Of a stretch of DNA of 64,000 nt, positions 1-10,700 are shown in pieces; position 1 is the first letter of the stretch, and each line of letters begins with the position of its first letter. Both the position numbers and the translations under genes were made by a program. Source of the DNA: Bigelowiella natans CCMP2755 (taxonomy: Eukaryota > Cercozoa > Chlorarachniophyceae); NCBI GenBank assembly GCA_000320545.1, contig ADNK01001014.1, forward strand, positions 1-64,000. The letters run 5' to 3'. The notes under the pieces were generated by a model, which was not told where the DNA came from, did no database searches, and saw only the letters and a list, made by a program, of their open reading frames with translations.

Positions 1-176
1 CATCCTAACCCCTAAGATTTGGGTATCAACTCAATGCCATTTTTAATATCTGGTCCACCGAAAAAATAAGCCATATTCCCTTTTTCCATCCCCCCCCCCC
101 CCCCCCCCCCCCCTTCCTCCTGCAATTCTGTTCCACACAATGAATTCTTGATATCGTGATATACACTTGATCACAG
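1..176. other. intron or 5' portion of the acyltransferase gene, with poly-C tract
   Basis: No coding segment could be assigned here. A run of about 24 C residues lies at 90-113, followed by a pyrimidine-rich stretch and an AG at 175-176 that makes a usable 3' splice site for the first exon seen in the window. The N-terminal NRF domain expected for this family should lie further left, outside the window. Confidence 0.5.
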
Positions 177-3100
177 TCTTATCCTTTGGACTCAAACGCC
201 ATCACGATGATCGTGGTCATGAGCATCCTCGGTGCCGCCGTTGTAGGCGCATCGGTCTACGTGTACATTAATGCGACTTGTCGTAGCACCAACCGCGAGG
301 AGGAGGAGGATGGCGAGGAGACCATTGAGAATAGTAAATTTAGCAGCATCACCGAGTATGCGACGGGAGGCAAGGGAGACAGTGAATACAACTTTGACGA
401 TGAGAATAGCTATGGCGGATATGTCTCAGAGGCCAAGGAGGATCAATCTATGAGCCAGCCGATCAACAGCATGAAGAGGGAGGTGGGAAGTGGCGATGGT
501 TGGAAAGAGGGAGGGAGGATGATAATGATGATGATGATGATGATGATGATCTTGAAATGAAGCCATTAATTACTAGGATACCAAATGACACAAACAACAT
601 TATTACCATTGCATTCTCCCCCCTGTATCTTACTACCACTTCTTCTTCTTCTTTCTTCTTCTTCTTCTTCTAGAATCCACCTGTCGGTAGAACTGCGTCA
701 GACACTACTTCCATATGGACCAAGATACTGACTTCTATCTCCCTAACAAGCTCCTACACATCATTCATCACGCTCCGAAAATCAACAGGAACAGGTCATG
801 CGGTTGGCTATGGTGGACGTAGCTCGAAGTAGAGGCTTCTGCTGCTGCTGGTGGTGGTGGTGGTGGTGGTGGTGGTGGCGGTGGCGGCGGTGGTAGTGGT
901 AGTGGTTTTGATGATGGATGATGATGATAGTTGACCATGTATTCTCCCTCTGTTACCGACCGCTCTTTGACTCTTATTATCAGTCTTTTGAGCGGCAGCA
1001 GCAGCAGCCGCCACCACAACGTGGCTTTACGCGTGTGGATTATGCAATACGACTCTTGAACGTGCAAGTAAAGTATGATGCTTTTTCGCAGAGGCCATGG
1101 ACGGTGTGCGCGTATTCTCGATGTTATGGGTGATCTTCGGGCATACGTATCTTTGGCCTTTCATTGGCCGTAATCTTCCCGGGTCGGTGACTGTTTCATT
1201 TACGATTATCATGGATCCTCGTCAATCTAATTTCCTCCAATTTCTCTCTTCTCACTTCCACCCCCCCCCCCCCCCACCCACCTCCATCACTAGGTACTCG
1301 AATCTAACGAGCATCGTCCCATTCGACGATAGCAAAGACGCGTTTATGTCCACTTGGGAGGGGCAGGTGTTGCCGTCAGCAGAGTTCTCGGTGGATACCT
1401 TCTTCTTCATGAGCGGATTTCTTGCCGCTTACGTGTCCCTAAAGAAGTTCCGCGGCAAAGAACCTCGAGACGCTGTGATGTCCGCGCCATATCTGTCAGT
1501 CTCCAACAAAACACAAAATTACGCCTAGCATGATCGCAAAACTATTGTGTGTGTGTGTGTGTGTGTGTGTTTGCGAAGAAGTGACCACCGCCATGACGAC
1601 GATGTCTATTGAAGTGTGAGCTCCACGCCCCAAGTTCATTATTTGTCCCTGTTTATATTCTCCACGTACTTCGTATCGATCTTTCACTCAATCATTACCT
1701 TGCTTATTTCCCATCATCATCGTCGTCATTATCGTCATCATCAACAACAATAACAGGTATCTCCATCGCTGGCTGCGACTAACACCGGTGTACATGCTGA
1801 TCATATGGTTTTACACCTATATCATCCCCCAAACGATGAAGGGGCCTTTCTTCAACATGAGTGGCGAGATACAAGCGTGTCAGGAGAACTGGTGGGCGCC
1901 CGCTTTACACTTTAACATGTTGCTCTGCTGCCATTGCTTGATGATGCTGAGGATGATGAGGGTGGGGATGATAATGAGGATAATAGTGGGAACGATGTAT
2001 GCAAACATTTTCTATTACTACGTATATTCTCCTCTTTGCCTTCCATTATTCTTCTTCCTCCCCTCCCCCCCCCCGGATGTTCGCGCTCTTCGTCCCGTCG
2101 TTGTTGTCACCCTCTCCTCCCCTCTAACCATATCTTCTTCTTGGGACACCTGCCCAGGTACTACAATTTTCTGTACGTGCAAACGGTGTTCCCTGACAAA
2201 CCAGAGCGAGCTGGATGCTACGGCGTTTCGTGGTATCTTGCAGACGATATGATGTTCTTTTGGGCGACGCCTTGGTTGCTTGCTGTCTTCCTATGGAACA
2301 AGGTGATCGGCGTGCTCTTCCCTCTGCTGCTCTGTGTTGGCAGCATTACTGCGGCCTGGATTGTGGCCTGGAAGAAGGTGATTGACTTGGACGATGATGA
2401 AGAGGAGGAGGAGGAGGAGGGAGGAGGATGAGGATATTGATGATAACGATGCGCAAACTTTGGATAGAGAAGCGAAGATTATCATGTTTTGTATTGATCG
2501 AAGACAAGTAGAATGCATATGTTCAGCATGTGGTAATTAATACTATTTGCTAGTTTTCCCGATCAACCCCTGTATTATTATATCTGCTACTACTGCTCCC
2601 ACTCGAGTTCCCCTTCAAGTTGCCGTACCGTTGTTGTCATCTCACCCGCCCATTGCTATTCTTCTACGCATTTCTCCTCCTTCTCCTCCTCCTCCTCCAC
2701 CACCTCCTCCTCTTCCCTACACGTATGTAGCAACTGCGAGTGGGCACATTTGATTCAAGCCCCTACCACGACTTTTACTATAACCCACCATGGATGCGAG
2801 CCCCCGCTTACCTCATCGGTGTCATCCTGGGAATGGGCTACTTCGAGTGGCGGCAGCGCAAGCTCTCCATCCCAAAGGAGTATCGTTTCCACGTGCAAAA
2901 CCTCATGGCTATAGTCGTCGCGGTCTTGTTTGGCAGCACCGTGTGGGGAGCGCAGAAGGCCAACGACGGCATTCCGTCATCCATGAGCTACAGCGACAAC
3001 AACGCCTACATCGCCCTATCCAAGCCAGCATGGTCAATAGGTGTGGGGATGATGCTGCTGATGTGCTTTGAGGGACTGGGTGGGCCGGTGGGGTGGCTGC

Positions 3101-3471
3101 TCTCACGTCCGTTGTTCAGCTACATTGCAAAGCTTACGTTCTTGATGTATCTCCTCCATCCTATGGTACTGGCTCTGATGTTCTTTAACAAACTCACGCC
3201 GATTCACTACTCGGCGGTCAACTTCTCCTTCAACTACATCGCCGCTGTGTTTGCGACGATGGCAATTGCGTTCCTAGCGCATCTCTTCGTCGAGCTGCCG
3301 CTCGCCGCCCTGCAGACCTTGCTGATGGCCAAGTTGTTTGGCCGCGAAATGGGGGGCGGGGGTAGCAAGAAGGCGGCGACGGCCAAGAAAGGAATGTTCA
3401 TGTCTACTGAGAGGAAGGGGGAGTATAGGCAGATTGGTGGGGACAATGGAGAGGTGGAGGAAGGGAAGTAG
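177..3471 (+). CDS. acyltransferase-3 / NRF-6-like multipass membrane protein, 5' partial
   Basis: Proposed exons are 177-482, 674-794, 1092-1182, 1294-1494, 1757-1918, 2158-2377 and 2731-3471. They splice with matching phases into 613 residues ending in TAG. An N-terminal membrane helix (IVVMSILGAAVVGASVYVYI) is followed by a hydrophilic linker and then the acyltransferase-3 domain. Its hallmark MDGVRVFSMLWVIFGHTY contains the conserved Asp-Gly-x-Arg and the Gly-His putative catalytic histidine. FFFMSGF, RLTPVY, SWYLADDM and later hydrophobic helices are in family order. The family (nose-resistant-to-fluoxetine, bacterial OafA relatives) transfers acyl groups across membranes; the substrate here is unknown. 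The family's N-terminal NRF domain would lie left of the window. The basic C-terminal tail probably faces the cytosol. Exon 2 has the weakest conservation, but its splice sites and phase fit. The 3' splice site of exon 2 is preceded by a CTT microsatellite that serves as the pyrimidine tract. Confidence 0.88.
848..895 (+). repeat. GGT/GGC trinucleotide microsatellite in intron
   Basis: A nearly perfect GGT repeat with a few GGC and AGT variants, lying inside an intron of the acyltransferase gene. It creates artificial poly-Gly/poly-Pro reading frames on both strands and is not coding. Confidence 0.9.
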
Positions 3472-4266
3472 GGTCACAGCGCTAGTCTGTGAAAGCTTTG
3501 GTGTTGTGGGGAGTGCAAGGCCGCACGCACAAACTACCTACTAAAAGCAATGTCGTGACGATCGGCTTTGTTGTGCTACTTGTGGTGAATTTCGCAAGAC
3601 GGGCAACAGTTGATGTTCACTGAACTTAAACTTCATATTTCTTCTTATTCTGCATACAACTGCTCTAATGGAATAGAAACTGTACCTCGATTACAATTTT
3701 AAGACCAACAGCAAAATTAGTGTAATAATGAACGAGCGAGTTGCGCTAACATGAACCTCCTAGTCGGCATGTGTAGTTAGCATAGTGTCGGGCGCACGCA
3801 TAATAAAGCAGAAGGGGGCGCACTGAGATGAGCAACAAAGCACGCATCGATTTGCTCACTTCATTCGACTAGTCGAGGCTAAGAAGCTTTGTGCATGCTT
3901 CATGAATTCTACGACGTGCAGGCGCGGGCTGTCTTTGTAAATGACATCGATGTAGCGAGCATATACGTGCTAGCATGTAGAAAAATAAATACCATATACA
4001 TTTTATATATCACAATGTACATGTCGTAATATCTAGATACTTGAGCGTCTAAACACATCTAACCGTGCAGCGTATACCGCTTCATGCAGTACACATGCAT
4101 GCATCGCGTGTTAGCGTGGTCACACATGTGTGTTGCACCACACGTCCATTCTAGCATTCTGTGCGTGTTGTGACTGCATGTAGCAAGCTGTAATCACTAG
4201 CTATGTCTGTCGTGATGCGATGAATTCACAATGCTACATCCGAACGGCTATATATCGTATAGTAGA
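3472..4266. other. intergenic, convergent 3' ends
   Basis: No supported gene. It separates the 3' ends of the acyltransferase (+) and DUF2306 (-) genes. The right half is rich in short palindromes such as catgcatg, cacatgtgtg and ctag. No clear terminator or polyadenylation motif could be assigned with confidence. Confidence 0.6.
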
Positions 4267-5376
4267 TCATTTAACTTTGTATTTTATTCTAGCCGTTTTG
4301 CTCTGCTCGTTAGTCTCTTGATGACGATCCTTAGAAACAACTGACTGTCCACCTACCCCATTTCCAAAATTCTCACCGGCTTTATTTCGGATATCAAGAT
4401 CGACCAATGCCCACTCACAGGCAAAAGCGCCGATTAACATAGCTATCACCGATGCGTCGCCGAAGATTGCCTTCGATGTTCCCCGAGGCAACTTGTATCG
4501 TGCCGAACCATGGTAGATCTTGATACAAGTTACCAAAGCAAATAAACAGAGGCGCTGAAGTGCAACCCCAAGCCCACAAATTGCGTGACGAGCGATCCAT
4601 CGCTGATGCGAGTATACATCACGGCGCTTCACAAATCCACATATTCGGAAGGAAACAATGGCATAGAGTGCCTGAATGCCTGTCCAGATAAATACAAGGG
4701 CTGCAGGGAGAGCTTCCGAGGGAATATGGTTTGGGAGGAACAAAGAGGCTGATTCGCTGGGCTGAAATTCTGGGAAGTCGTATTTATAATGCGAGAGTCC
4801 ACGTGCTTCTAGTTGCCATAGGCCGATTATAATAAGGGTGGATATCGCCAGGAATATTTTCCCCGTGATTCGATGCACGACACGCAACCGTTGAGAGGAG
4901 CTAGATGCAGGATGAAACTGGAACGGGATGAGTAACGACCACAGGGCTGCCGGAAGAATATGTGTGTAGCACACGAAACGATGGTTCACGTATTTTGATA
5001 TGATGGTAGTTGGCACGCCACTCCGGATCTCGCACTCTTCCTGAAATTCGCTATTATCCGCTGCCGTAACAAGAGGAGATTTCGAGATGCCAAGTTGGTG
5101 ACGACATGATCCTGGCATGAAGATGATCCACATTATCATCATGGAGCACAGCCCTGTGAGTGCTGCGTACCACACTCTAAGACGGAGCTCGATCTGCTCG
5201 TTCTTGTGGAAGACTGTTCCGAAGTAACGACCTAGCATTGCCCCTCCAAACATTGTGGTGAATCCAACCACAAGTGCAGGCCCATGAAGGAGAATCCACG
5301 ATGACATCGCTCGTGAGCCAGGGAGGGGGTATTCGGTGCTATCGATTGTCGAGTTGGCCTTTTCCCCCTGCGACAT
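4267..5376 (-). CDS. DUF2306-family membrane protein
   Basis: An uninterrupted frame encodes about 369 residues from the ATG at 5376 (MSQGEKANS). The frame stays open further upstream, but that part overlaps exon 1 of the opposite-strand ABA4-like gene and looks non-coding, so the downstream ATG was chosen. Two segments carry the DUF2306 pattern. The first has His-rich helices around HRFVCYTHILPAALWSLLIP followed by QFHPAS and VVHRITGKIF. The second has YSHQRWIARHAICGLGVALQR, matching the family's His-x-x-Trp-Met/Ile-x-Arg motif. There are roughly six to seven hydrophobic segments. The insert between the first helices (about residues 80-130) is longer and more polar than in bacterial members. 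Function of the family is unknown. It is head-to-head with the ABA4-like gene. Confidence 0.75.
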   Translation of the reverse strand: MSQGEKANSTIDSTEYPLPGSRAMSSWILLHGPALVVGFTTMFGGAMLGRYFGTVFHKNEQIELRLRVWYAALTGLCSMMIMWIIFMPGSCRHQLGISKSPLVTAADNSEFQEECEIRSGVPTTIISKYVNHRFVCYTHILPAALWSLLIPFQFHPASSSSQRLRVVHRITGKIFLAISTLIIIGLWQLEARGLSHYKYDFPEFQPSESASLFLPNHIPSEALPAALVFIWTGIQALYAIVSFRICGFVKRRDVYSHQRWIARHAICGLGVALQRLCLFALVTCIKIYHGSARYKLPRGTSKAIFGDASVIAMLIGAFACEWALVDLDIRNKAGENFGNGVGGQSVVSKDRHQETNEQSKTARIKYKVK

Positions 5377-5508
5377 GAAATAAGCGATGATTTCTTGCCC
5401 AAATTGGCTGTGTTTTCCTTGTCGCAGGTGACTACTTGTTTTGCCATTGTGAACTGTGAAGAAGCACCACCAGCAGCACGCAGAGAACCGAACGGCACCA
5501 ACGACGAT
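5377..5508. promoter_or_regulatory. shared divergent promoter region
   Basis: About 132 bp separate the chosen start codons of the DUF2306 gene (-) and the ABA4-like gene (+). Both genes must be initiated from within this space or from within each other's 5' regions. No TATA-like element was recognised. A TTTTCCTTGTCGCAG stretch at about 5413-5427 could be a splice acceptor for a longer ABA4 5' end. Assignment is by position only. Confidence 0.4.
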
Positions 5509-6061
5509 ATGCCGATTCCCTTGCTTCATGAGTATTCCGACGATGACATATTTCCGTTGCTGAATGGGGTCGTCATTGGCTGGGGCCTTCTTGCTTTTCT
5601 TCCGAGTTGGCGTCACACCCCTTTCCTCGTTCTTGTCGTCTCCTTCATCTACGCAGTATTGTATGCATTGCTTATTGGGAATTGCATGTTTGGCGGTCTT
5701 GAGGGAGAGCCGAAAGGTTATTAGTTTTAAAAATACAACGAAATATTCTTGTAATGAAAGTCTATAGCACAATCTAAATTTTTGTGTAGGTGCTGGTTTC
5801 AATTCACTGGAGGAAGTCGCCACTCTTTTTTCTTGGAGGCCAGCTGTGTTTGCAGGATGGGTGCACTATATTTCCTTCGACCTCCTCATTGGGAGATACA
5901 TTGTACTAGATGCACAGCAATGCGGGATACCCCACCTCCTTATCGTATGGTGCCTACCACTCACGTTGTTGTTTGGTCCAGTCGGATTTGCCTGCTATGT
6001 ACTTATAAAGACATTGTGGCAGTTGTGTTGCGGAAAAAAGGAAAAAAAACATCAAAGTTAA
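5509..6061 (+). CDS. ABA4-like DUF4281 membrane protein
   Basis: Exons 5509-5716 and 5790-6061 splice across a 73-nt intron (phase 1) into about 159 residues. The family core is unmistakable: WGLLAFLPSWRHT in exon 1, then FNSLEEVATLFSWRPAVFAG, WVHYISFDLLIGRYIVLDAQ and IPHLLIVWCLPLTLLFGPVG in exon 2. Four hydrophobic segments are visible and the tail is basic (CCGKKEKK). ABA DEFICIENT 4 proteins are plastid membrane proteins needed for neoxanthin formation in plants, with relatives in cyanobacteria and algae. Whether this one acts on violaxanthin is inference. A longer N-terminus, possibly part of a targeting peptide, is open back to 5395 or could be spliced on at 5428. Its presence is the best hint of a photosynthetic ancestry. 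Confidence 0.92.
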
Positions 6062-6931
6062 AAAGGACTTCGTGACTCTCTCTTCAAAACTTACATTAAT
6101 CAAATTCACATGCTTTTGCGATATGATGATAAGCTACAGATCAATAAATTATATTACACACATAAGCCTATCCATGCAATTTAGCATACAAGCTAGCAAG
6201 TGTAAATGTGCCTGCATTTATGTTTGTAGGGCTGACTGCATGCTTACAGGTAGCATTATTTCGAGCACATGATACAAGGGGGTGCTATCAAGATGAACCT
6301 GGAATATGTCTGACCATGTCTGATTATACACATGTGCACACATGCACACATGTGTGCTGTATGTGGTGTCACAAAAGACATGCATCTCCTTCAATGCGAC
6401 GCATGTGCGCAGACCACTTATACAACTGAGACTACGAAACCAATTATATTAGCTGCTCTATCGATCATAGCGGATCGCAGCTCGCATAGAGCTTACAGGG
6501 CTATGAGGCAGTGACGACACCAAACGATTGACAACAACTGAAAGAGAAGCACGCACGCACTGCGCTGCGCGACATCGCTAGATATCGACGACAGCTAGCA
6601 TGGATGCTTTTGCTAACATGAAGCAAATATTACAGTAGCAGAAACAAACCGACACAACACGAACGCTGCTTTTCACAGCTAGATTGGGACTAGGGATGAC
6701 CATTTAGTGTATATTTAATCACATCATTAAATCCGTCTCATGTGAGCAGACACGATGACATCAAGCACATGAGTGATCCAATTGAGCGCTGTGGTTCCGA
6801 TTTTGCACTGACAGACCCCAATGGTTGTCACGGAGCACAGCTGTAAAATGTGCACAAAGTAGAGCATGAAATTTCATCGCACAGTGAATTTGAACGAACC
6901 CCATTTGTGGTTTCAATGTGAACTGGTGAAT
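6062..6931. other. intergenic, palindrome-rich
   Basis: No supported gene. It contains CA/TG-rich alternating purine-pyrimidine stretches (about 6330-6365, repeated acacatgtg) and several ctag and gcatg motifs. It lies between the 3' ends of the ABA4-like gene (+) and the thymosin-like gene (-). Confidence 0.6.
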
Positions 6932-7180
6932 CTAATCCCGGGACTTCCTGTCGGACTTTGCTGCCTTGTATGCTGCAATAGTAGCCCTCTTGGTAGCATC
7001 TTCTGCACTCTTCAGATGACTGCTAGCGTCTATGAGAGTGCTATCTCTTTTCTTGATCGATCCCATGAGTTTGGTGTGACTCGAGACTGAAGAAGTCTCC
7101 TTCACAACTGTTTTTTTAAGTTTTTTTTTTGATGCACCCTTGAGAACTTTGGTGATGTCAGGCTTCTTGATTTCTGACAT
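6932..7180 (-). CDS. small basic protein, beta-thymosin/WH2-like actin-binding candidate
   Basis: A single open frame of 82 residues starts at the ATG at 7180 and ends with TAG. The N-terminal 30 residues read MSEIKKPDITKVLKG then KKKLKKTVVKETSS. This resembles the beta-thymosin/WH2 layout of a short amphipathic helix followed by the actin-contacting LKKT motif. The rest is Lys/Ser/Ala-rich and probably helical (AEDATKRATIAAYKAAK). An upstream ATG in frame would add 12 residues but lies in a less likely leader. Similarity rests on the LKKT motif and spacing only, so another small basic protein remains possible. Confidence 0.42.
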   Translation of the reverse strand: MSEIKKPDITKVLKGASKKKLKKTVVKETSSVSSHTKLMGSIKKRDSTLIDASSHLKSAEDATKRATIAAYKAAKSDRKSRD

Positions 7181-7867
7181 CTTTTCTAAGATATAACAAT
7201 ATATGTATGAGTACATAATGAAGCGTTCATCTCACAAAAGAGTGAAAAATTAGAAAAAGGCACAGAGAAGGGCTAGATATTAATGTTGAGCAAGTAGATT
7301 GAGAAACTTTATAAGCAATTCCTTCAGACTGTATGTGTAAGCTATATTGGTGGCCGATGCAACTAACGAAGCACACTTTTTCTTCTGCCGGAAATTCTCA
7401 CCGGATGAGGTAAATAGAGGAAATGCTCGAAGCCGAGGGGTTGGGGTCTGTTCCTCTGTCCTTCAAGTTTCTATAAAACGGAGGTCAATTAAGGGTTGCG
7501 ATATCCAATTCAAACCGAAAATGATCAAAATCCACCAGCCCCAGGATCGCGAAACAGCGAAACATCAATGGCCCAGATCTTTTCTCTATTAGACAGAATG
7601 ACTTCTATCAGAGATAAATAATGATCGATTTTATGGGGAAAATGTACCATACTCTTTGTATCAATCAGAAAGTAGCATTTATTTAATGATTTTCTTTCTT
7701 TGTTTTCACTTGATATGAGGATTAGATTTTTTATCCGAAACTACAGAAGCTGTTGGTCCAGCACGTGCCAAACTATGGAACAAAACTTGAACGGGTGATT
7801 TCCGTAAAATCTCCTTTATCTGTGGGACTGCGACATCCAATTTGTTGAGATTTTCTAATTACAGCTC

Positions 7868-8150
7868 TCACCACATCCTTCGAGCATCCCGAGCTCCCAA
7901 GGTCCCGAGCTCGCAAGAGGGGAGGAGGAGTGACCATCATGGTGCTCGCCACTATCATCACAATCTTGGTAACAGCAAAGTGGTCAGTTCGTAGGGGTAT
8001 GCTTGGGGAAGAGGGTGGTGAAGTCATCCTTCCATTTCCATTCGTTGCCGATGCCGTCCCCAAATCATTCCTGCTCACATCAGGTGGGTATGGCGACAAT
8101 GTGCGCGGTCGTGTGGTTTTCGATCCGCCCCGGGATCGAGCGAATTAGGA
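7868..8150 (+). pseudogene. exon-like segment with membrane helix, possible frameshift
   Basis: After a pyrimidine-rich stretch and AG near 7866, one frame reads through a membrane helix (VTIMVLATIITILVTAKWS) and then VILPFPFVADAVPKSFLLTS, ending near 8091. The following coding-looking stretch, MATMCAVVWFSIRPGIERI then KRKKRMMEILRTYEKRKKK, is in another frame only a few bases later, which is too close for an intron. Both parts look coding. An indel, a decayed gene or two independent fragments are possible. A last segment after the AG at 8310 could be a 3' exon. I do not recognise the protein; the first part faintly recalls small DRAM/Frag1-type membrane proteins. Confidence 0.25.
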
Positions 8151-8610
8151 AACGGAAGAAGAGGATGATGGAGATCCTTCGGACGTATGAGAAAAGAAAA
8201 AAGAAAACGCGGAAGAATGCGACTGTGTGCAATGTGTTGTGAAATTATGTGGCGGTGCGTTGAGCTCTCATATAATATTGTTGATGTTCCTACCTTGTTT
8301 TCTCCTGTAGGAGAAGGCCTTGGGAATATATGGTCGTGTCAGGGTAGAATTTACAAATCTGCATCTGCCTTCGGCGTTGGTCCGGTCCCAAAGGATCACG
8401 CGCCTTTTCTTCGTTGTTGCACACGTTGCCGTGTAGCTCACACTACTATCCTGATTTATATTGCTTTTTTATTGCACATGTTGTTGTAAGGTCAACAGAA
8501 ACGCCCTCGGATGCGTTACATGAATATGCAAAGGTGGGATTAATAGCATGAATATTCGATGCATACTTTCGGGGTCGTTAGACGTGCAAATACAGCCGTA
8601 ATACGCAACC

Positions 8611-8617
<7 letters not shown>

Positions 8618-8659
<42 letters not shown>
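8618..8659. repeat. AT dinucleotide microsatellite
   Basis: About 20 tandem AT units in the spacer upstream of the ankyrin gene. Confidence 0.95.
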
Positions 8660-8663
<4 letters not shown>

Positions 8664-8805
8664 ATATATAAATATATATAATGTATACATGCACAAAAAT
8701 GCTGTGCTCAGTGTAGCTAGTTACTGCTGCAAGTTGGTATTACCATTATCTATCCTCAGAGTGGATCAGAGAAGGACCTACGAGAATGCATCGCACGCGA
8801 GGGCT

Positions 8806-8967
8806 TCCATGTCTGTAATCTTTCGAAATCACTCGTTGTTAATGAAACATATTACACAATCCATGTCTGTAATCTTTCGAAATCACTCGTTGTTAATGAA
8901 ACATATTACATAATCCATGTCTGTAATCTTTCGAAATCATCTCGTTGTTAATGAAGCATTTTACATG
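8806..8967 (+). repeat. 54-bp minisatellite, three copies
   Basis: Three direct copies begin at 8806, 8860 and 8914, each starting tccatgtctgtaatctttcg. Copies 1 and 2 are almost identical. Copy 3 has diverged and carries a one-base change in the register of the middle. Because 54 is a multiple of three, the first two copies give an open frame (MSVIFRNHSLLMKHIT twice). It lies just upstream of the proposed start of the ankyrin gene and is more likely spacer than coding. Confidence 0.9.
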
Positions 8968-9789
8968 AACGTGGATAAAGACGAGCGACAACAGCAGTAC
9001 GTCTTCACTCCCTACTACTTAACCTCCCCCCCCCGCTTATAGATCGACCGTGAGAACAAAAACGGCGAAACCTGCTTGATGGTAGCCGTGCGTCAAAACC
9101 GACCGAACATCATCAAGGTTATAGTGGCCTCATGCTACCAACTACTAAATAGTGGAGTGTGGAGATATAATAAATGCCCCACGCATAAAGACACAAAAAT
9201 AGACACCCCATTCTAGTTCTTTCTGATCTCCCCTCCACCCCCTTACCTTTCCGATAGAAAATACGCGACTCAATATGAATGATTTCTTATGCTGGCCGTT
9301 CGACGTGATTGCCATCATCGTCGTCTTTCTGTGGTGTGTGGATAGGTCATCATCAACCTGAAGGCTCGGATTGACGCATATGGAAAAGCTGGCACCACCG
9401 CACTACATATGAGGTGTGGTTATGATAGTTGATTGTCTCTATAATCATCTTCGCTGCAAGCAATGGAACAAGGAACTTTCGGAATAAATAATCGCTGGAA
9501 AGTTGTGAATCAAGCCATTGTAAAAACCGATCTTTTTTGGTCTTGAGTCGCTCTTAGACCGGTCGTAATCTATCCCCCCTTCCCCCTCCCTCCTCCTCTC
9601 TTTCCTTCTCGTCTTTCCCTTAATATCTCAGTGCTATGATGGGCCGTGTGGATGCTGCAAAGCTCTTGATCGAAGCGAAAGCAGGTGATATGATGCTTTG
9701 TGACTCCGCACTTCGTAATCCAGAGCTTGATTGCTAACAAGAGAAAGCATTGTTTTCTTGCACTGGAGAATGCAACGACCCCCCCCCCT

Positions 9790-9837
<48 letters not shown>

Positions 9838-10273
9838 CCTCTGTGCACACAACAGAAAGTAGTTGTCTTACTGTAGGAGGACAGGAAGCTGATCAATAAG
9901 TCTAAAAAGTCATTAATTGATTCATTGATTTGCCTCCCCCCCTCTGCGTCTGCAGATCTTGCTGTGACTATGGCAAATGTAGACGACAAAGATAGCGCAC
10001 ACGACGTGCAACTTCCCCTGGTATTCACTCGATACGATACAATACGATACAATACGATAGCAGTTGCAACGTTTCATCAAACAAAGTGATCAAGACACAC
10101 AAATGCAAATGTTCCAGTAGTTTTTCGCATGTTGCTGCTCAATACTAGGAAAGAAATGTTTCCTTCATAATCATTATTGAGATGCCGCTGATGCTGCTGC
10201 TGCTGCTGTATGTTTATCATCATCGTAGATATATTTTATATCACTCAAGAGAAGGAGAATTAGTTAGGAATAG

Positions 10274-10312
<39 letters not shown>

Positions 10313-10662
10313 CCCTCCTCTCTCTCTCGCGCGCGTTTTTTACCTTCCTCTCGTTGGGTCTCTGAATAGCTCTCGCTGTGGAAACGTATCCAAATCCTTA
10401 TCTCAGCATGATTACTATCACCTTAGATCGTCGTCGTCATCGATATCATCATCATCATCATTCACTCTATCTAACTACAGAACGCTTTGGTGTTGAGCTT
10501 AATGCACGGCCAATCAGCGATGGCCCGTCTCCTCCTTGAATCGAAAGCTGAGTAAGACTATCAAAAATCCTTCTTCTTATTTTGTTGGCAAAGTCCTTCC
10601 TCTTGCATTCTTCTTAACTAGTCCTCCTGTAGTACTCATACTGAAATGACATGCAAATGATA

Positions 10663-10700
<38 letters not shown>

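Noticed and set aside
5377-5823. N-terminal extension of the DUF2306 frame
   Set aside because: It overlaps exon 1 of the ABA4-like gene on the other strand, is poorly conserved in character, and a good internal ATG exists at 5376.
7773-8099. Minus-strand frame of 108 residues
   Set aside because: No recognisable content; overlaps the plus-strand membrane-helix segment, which looks more coding.
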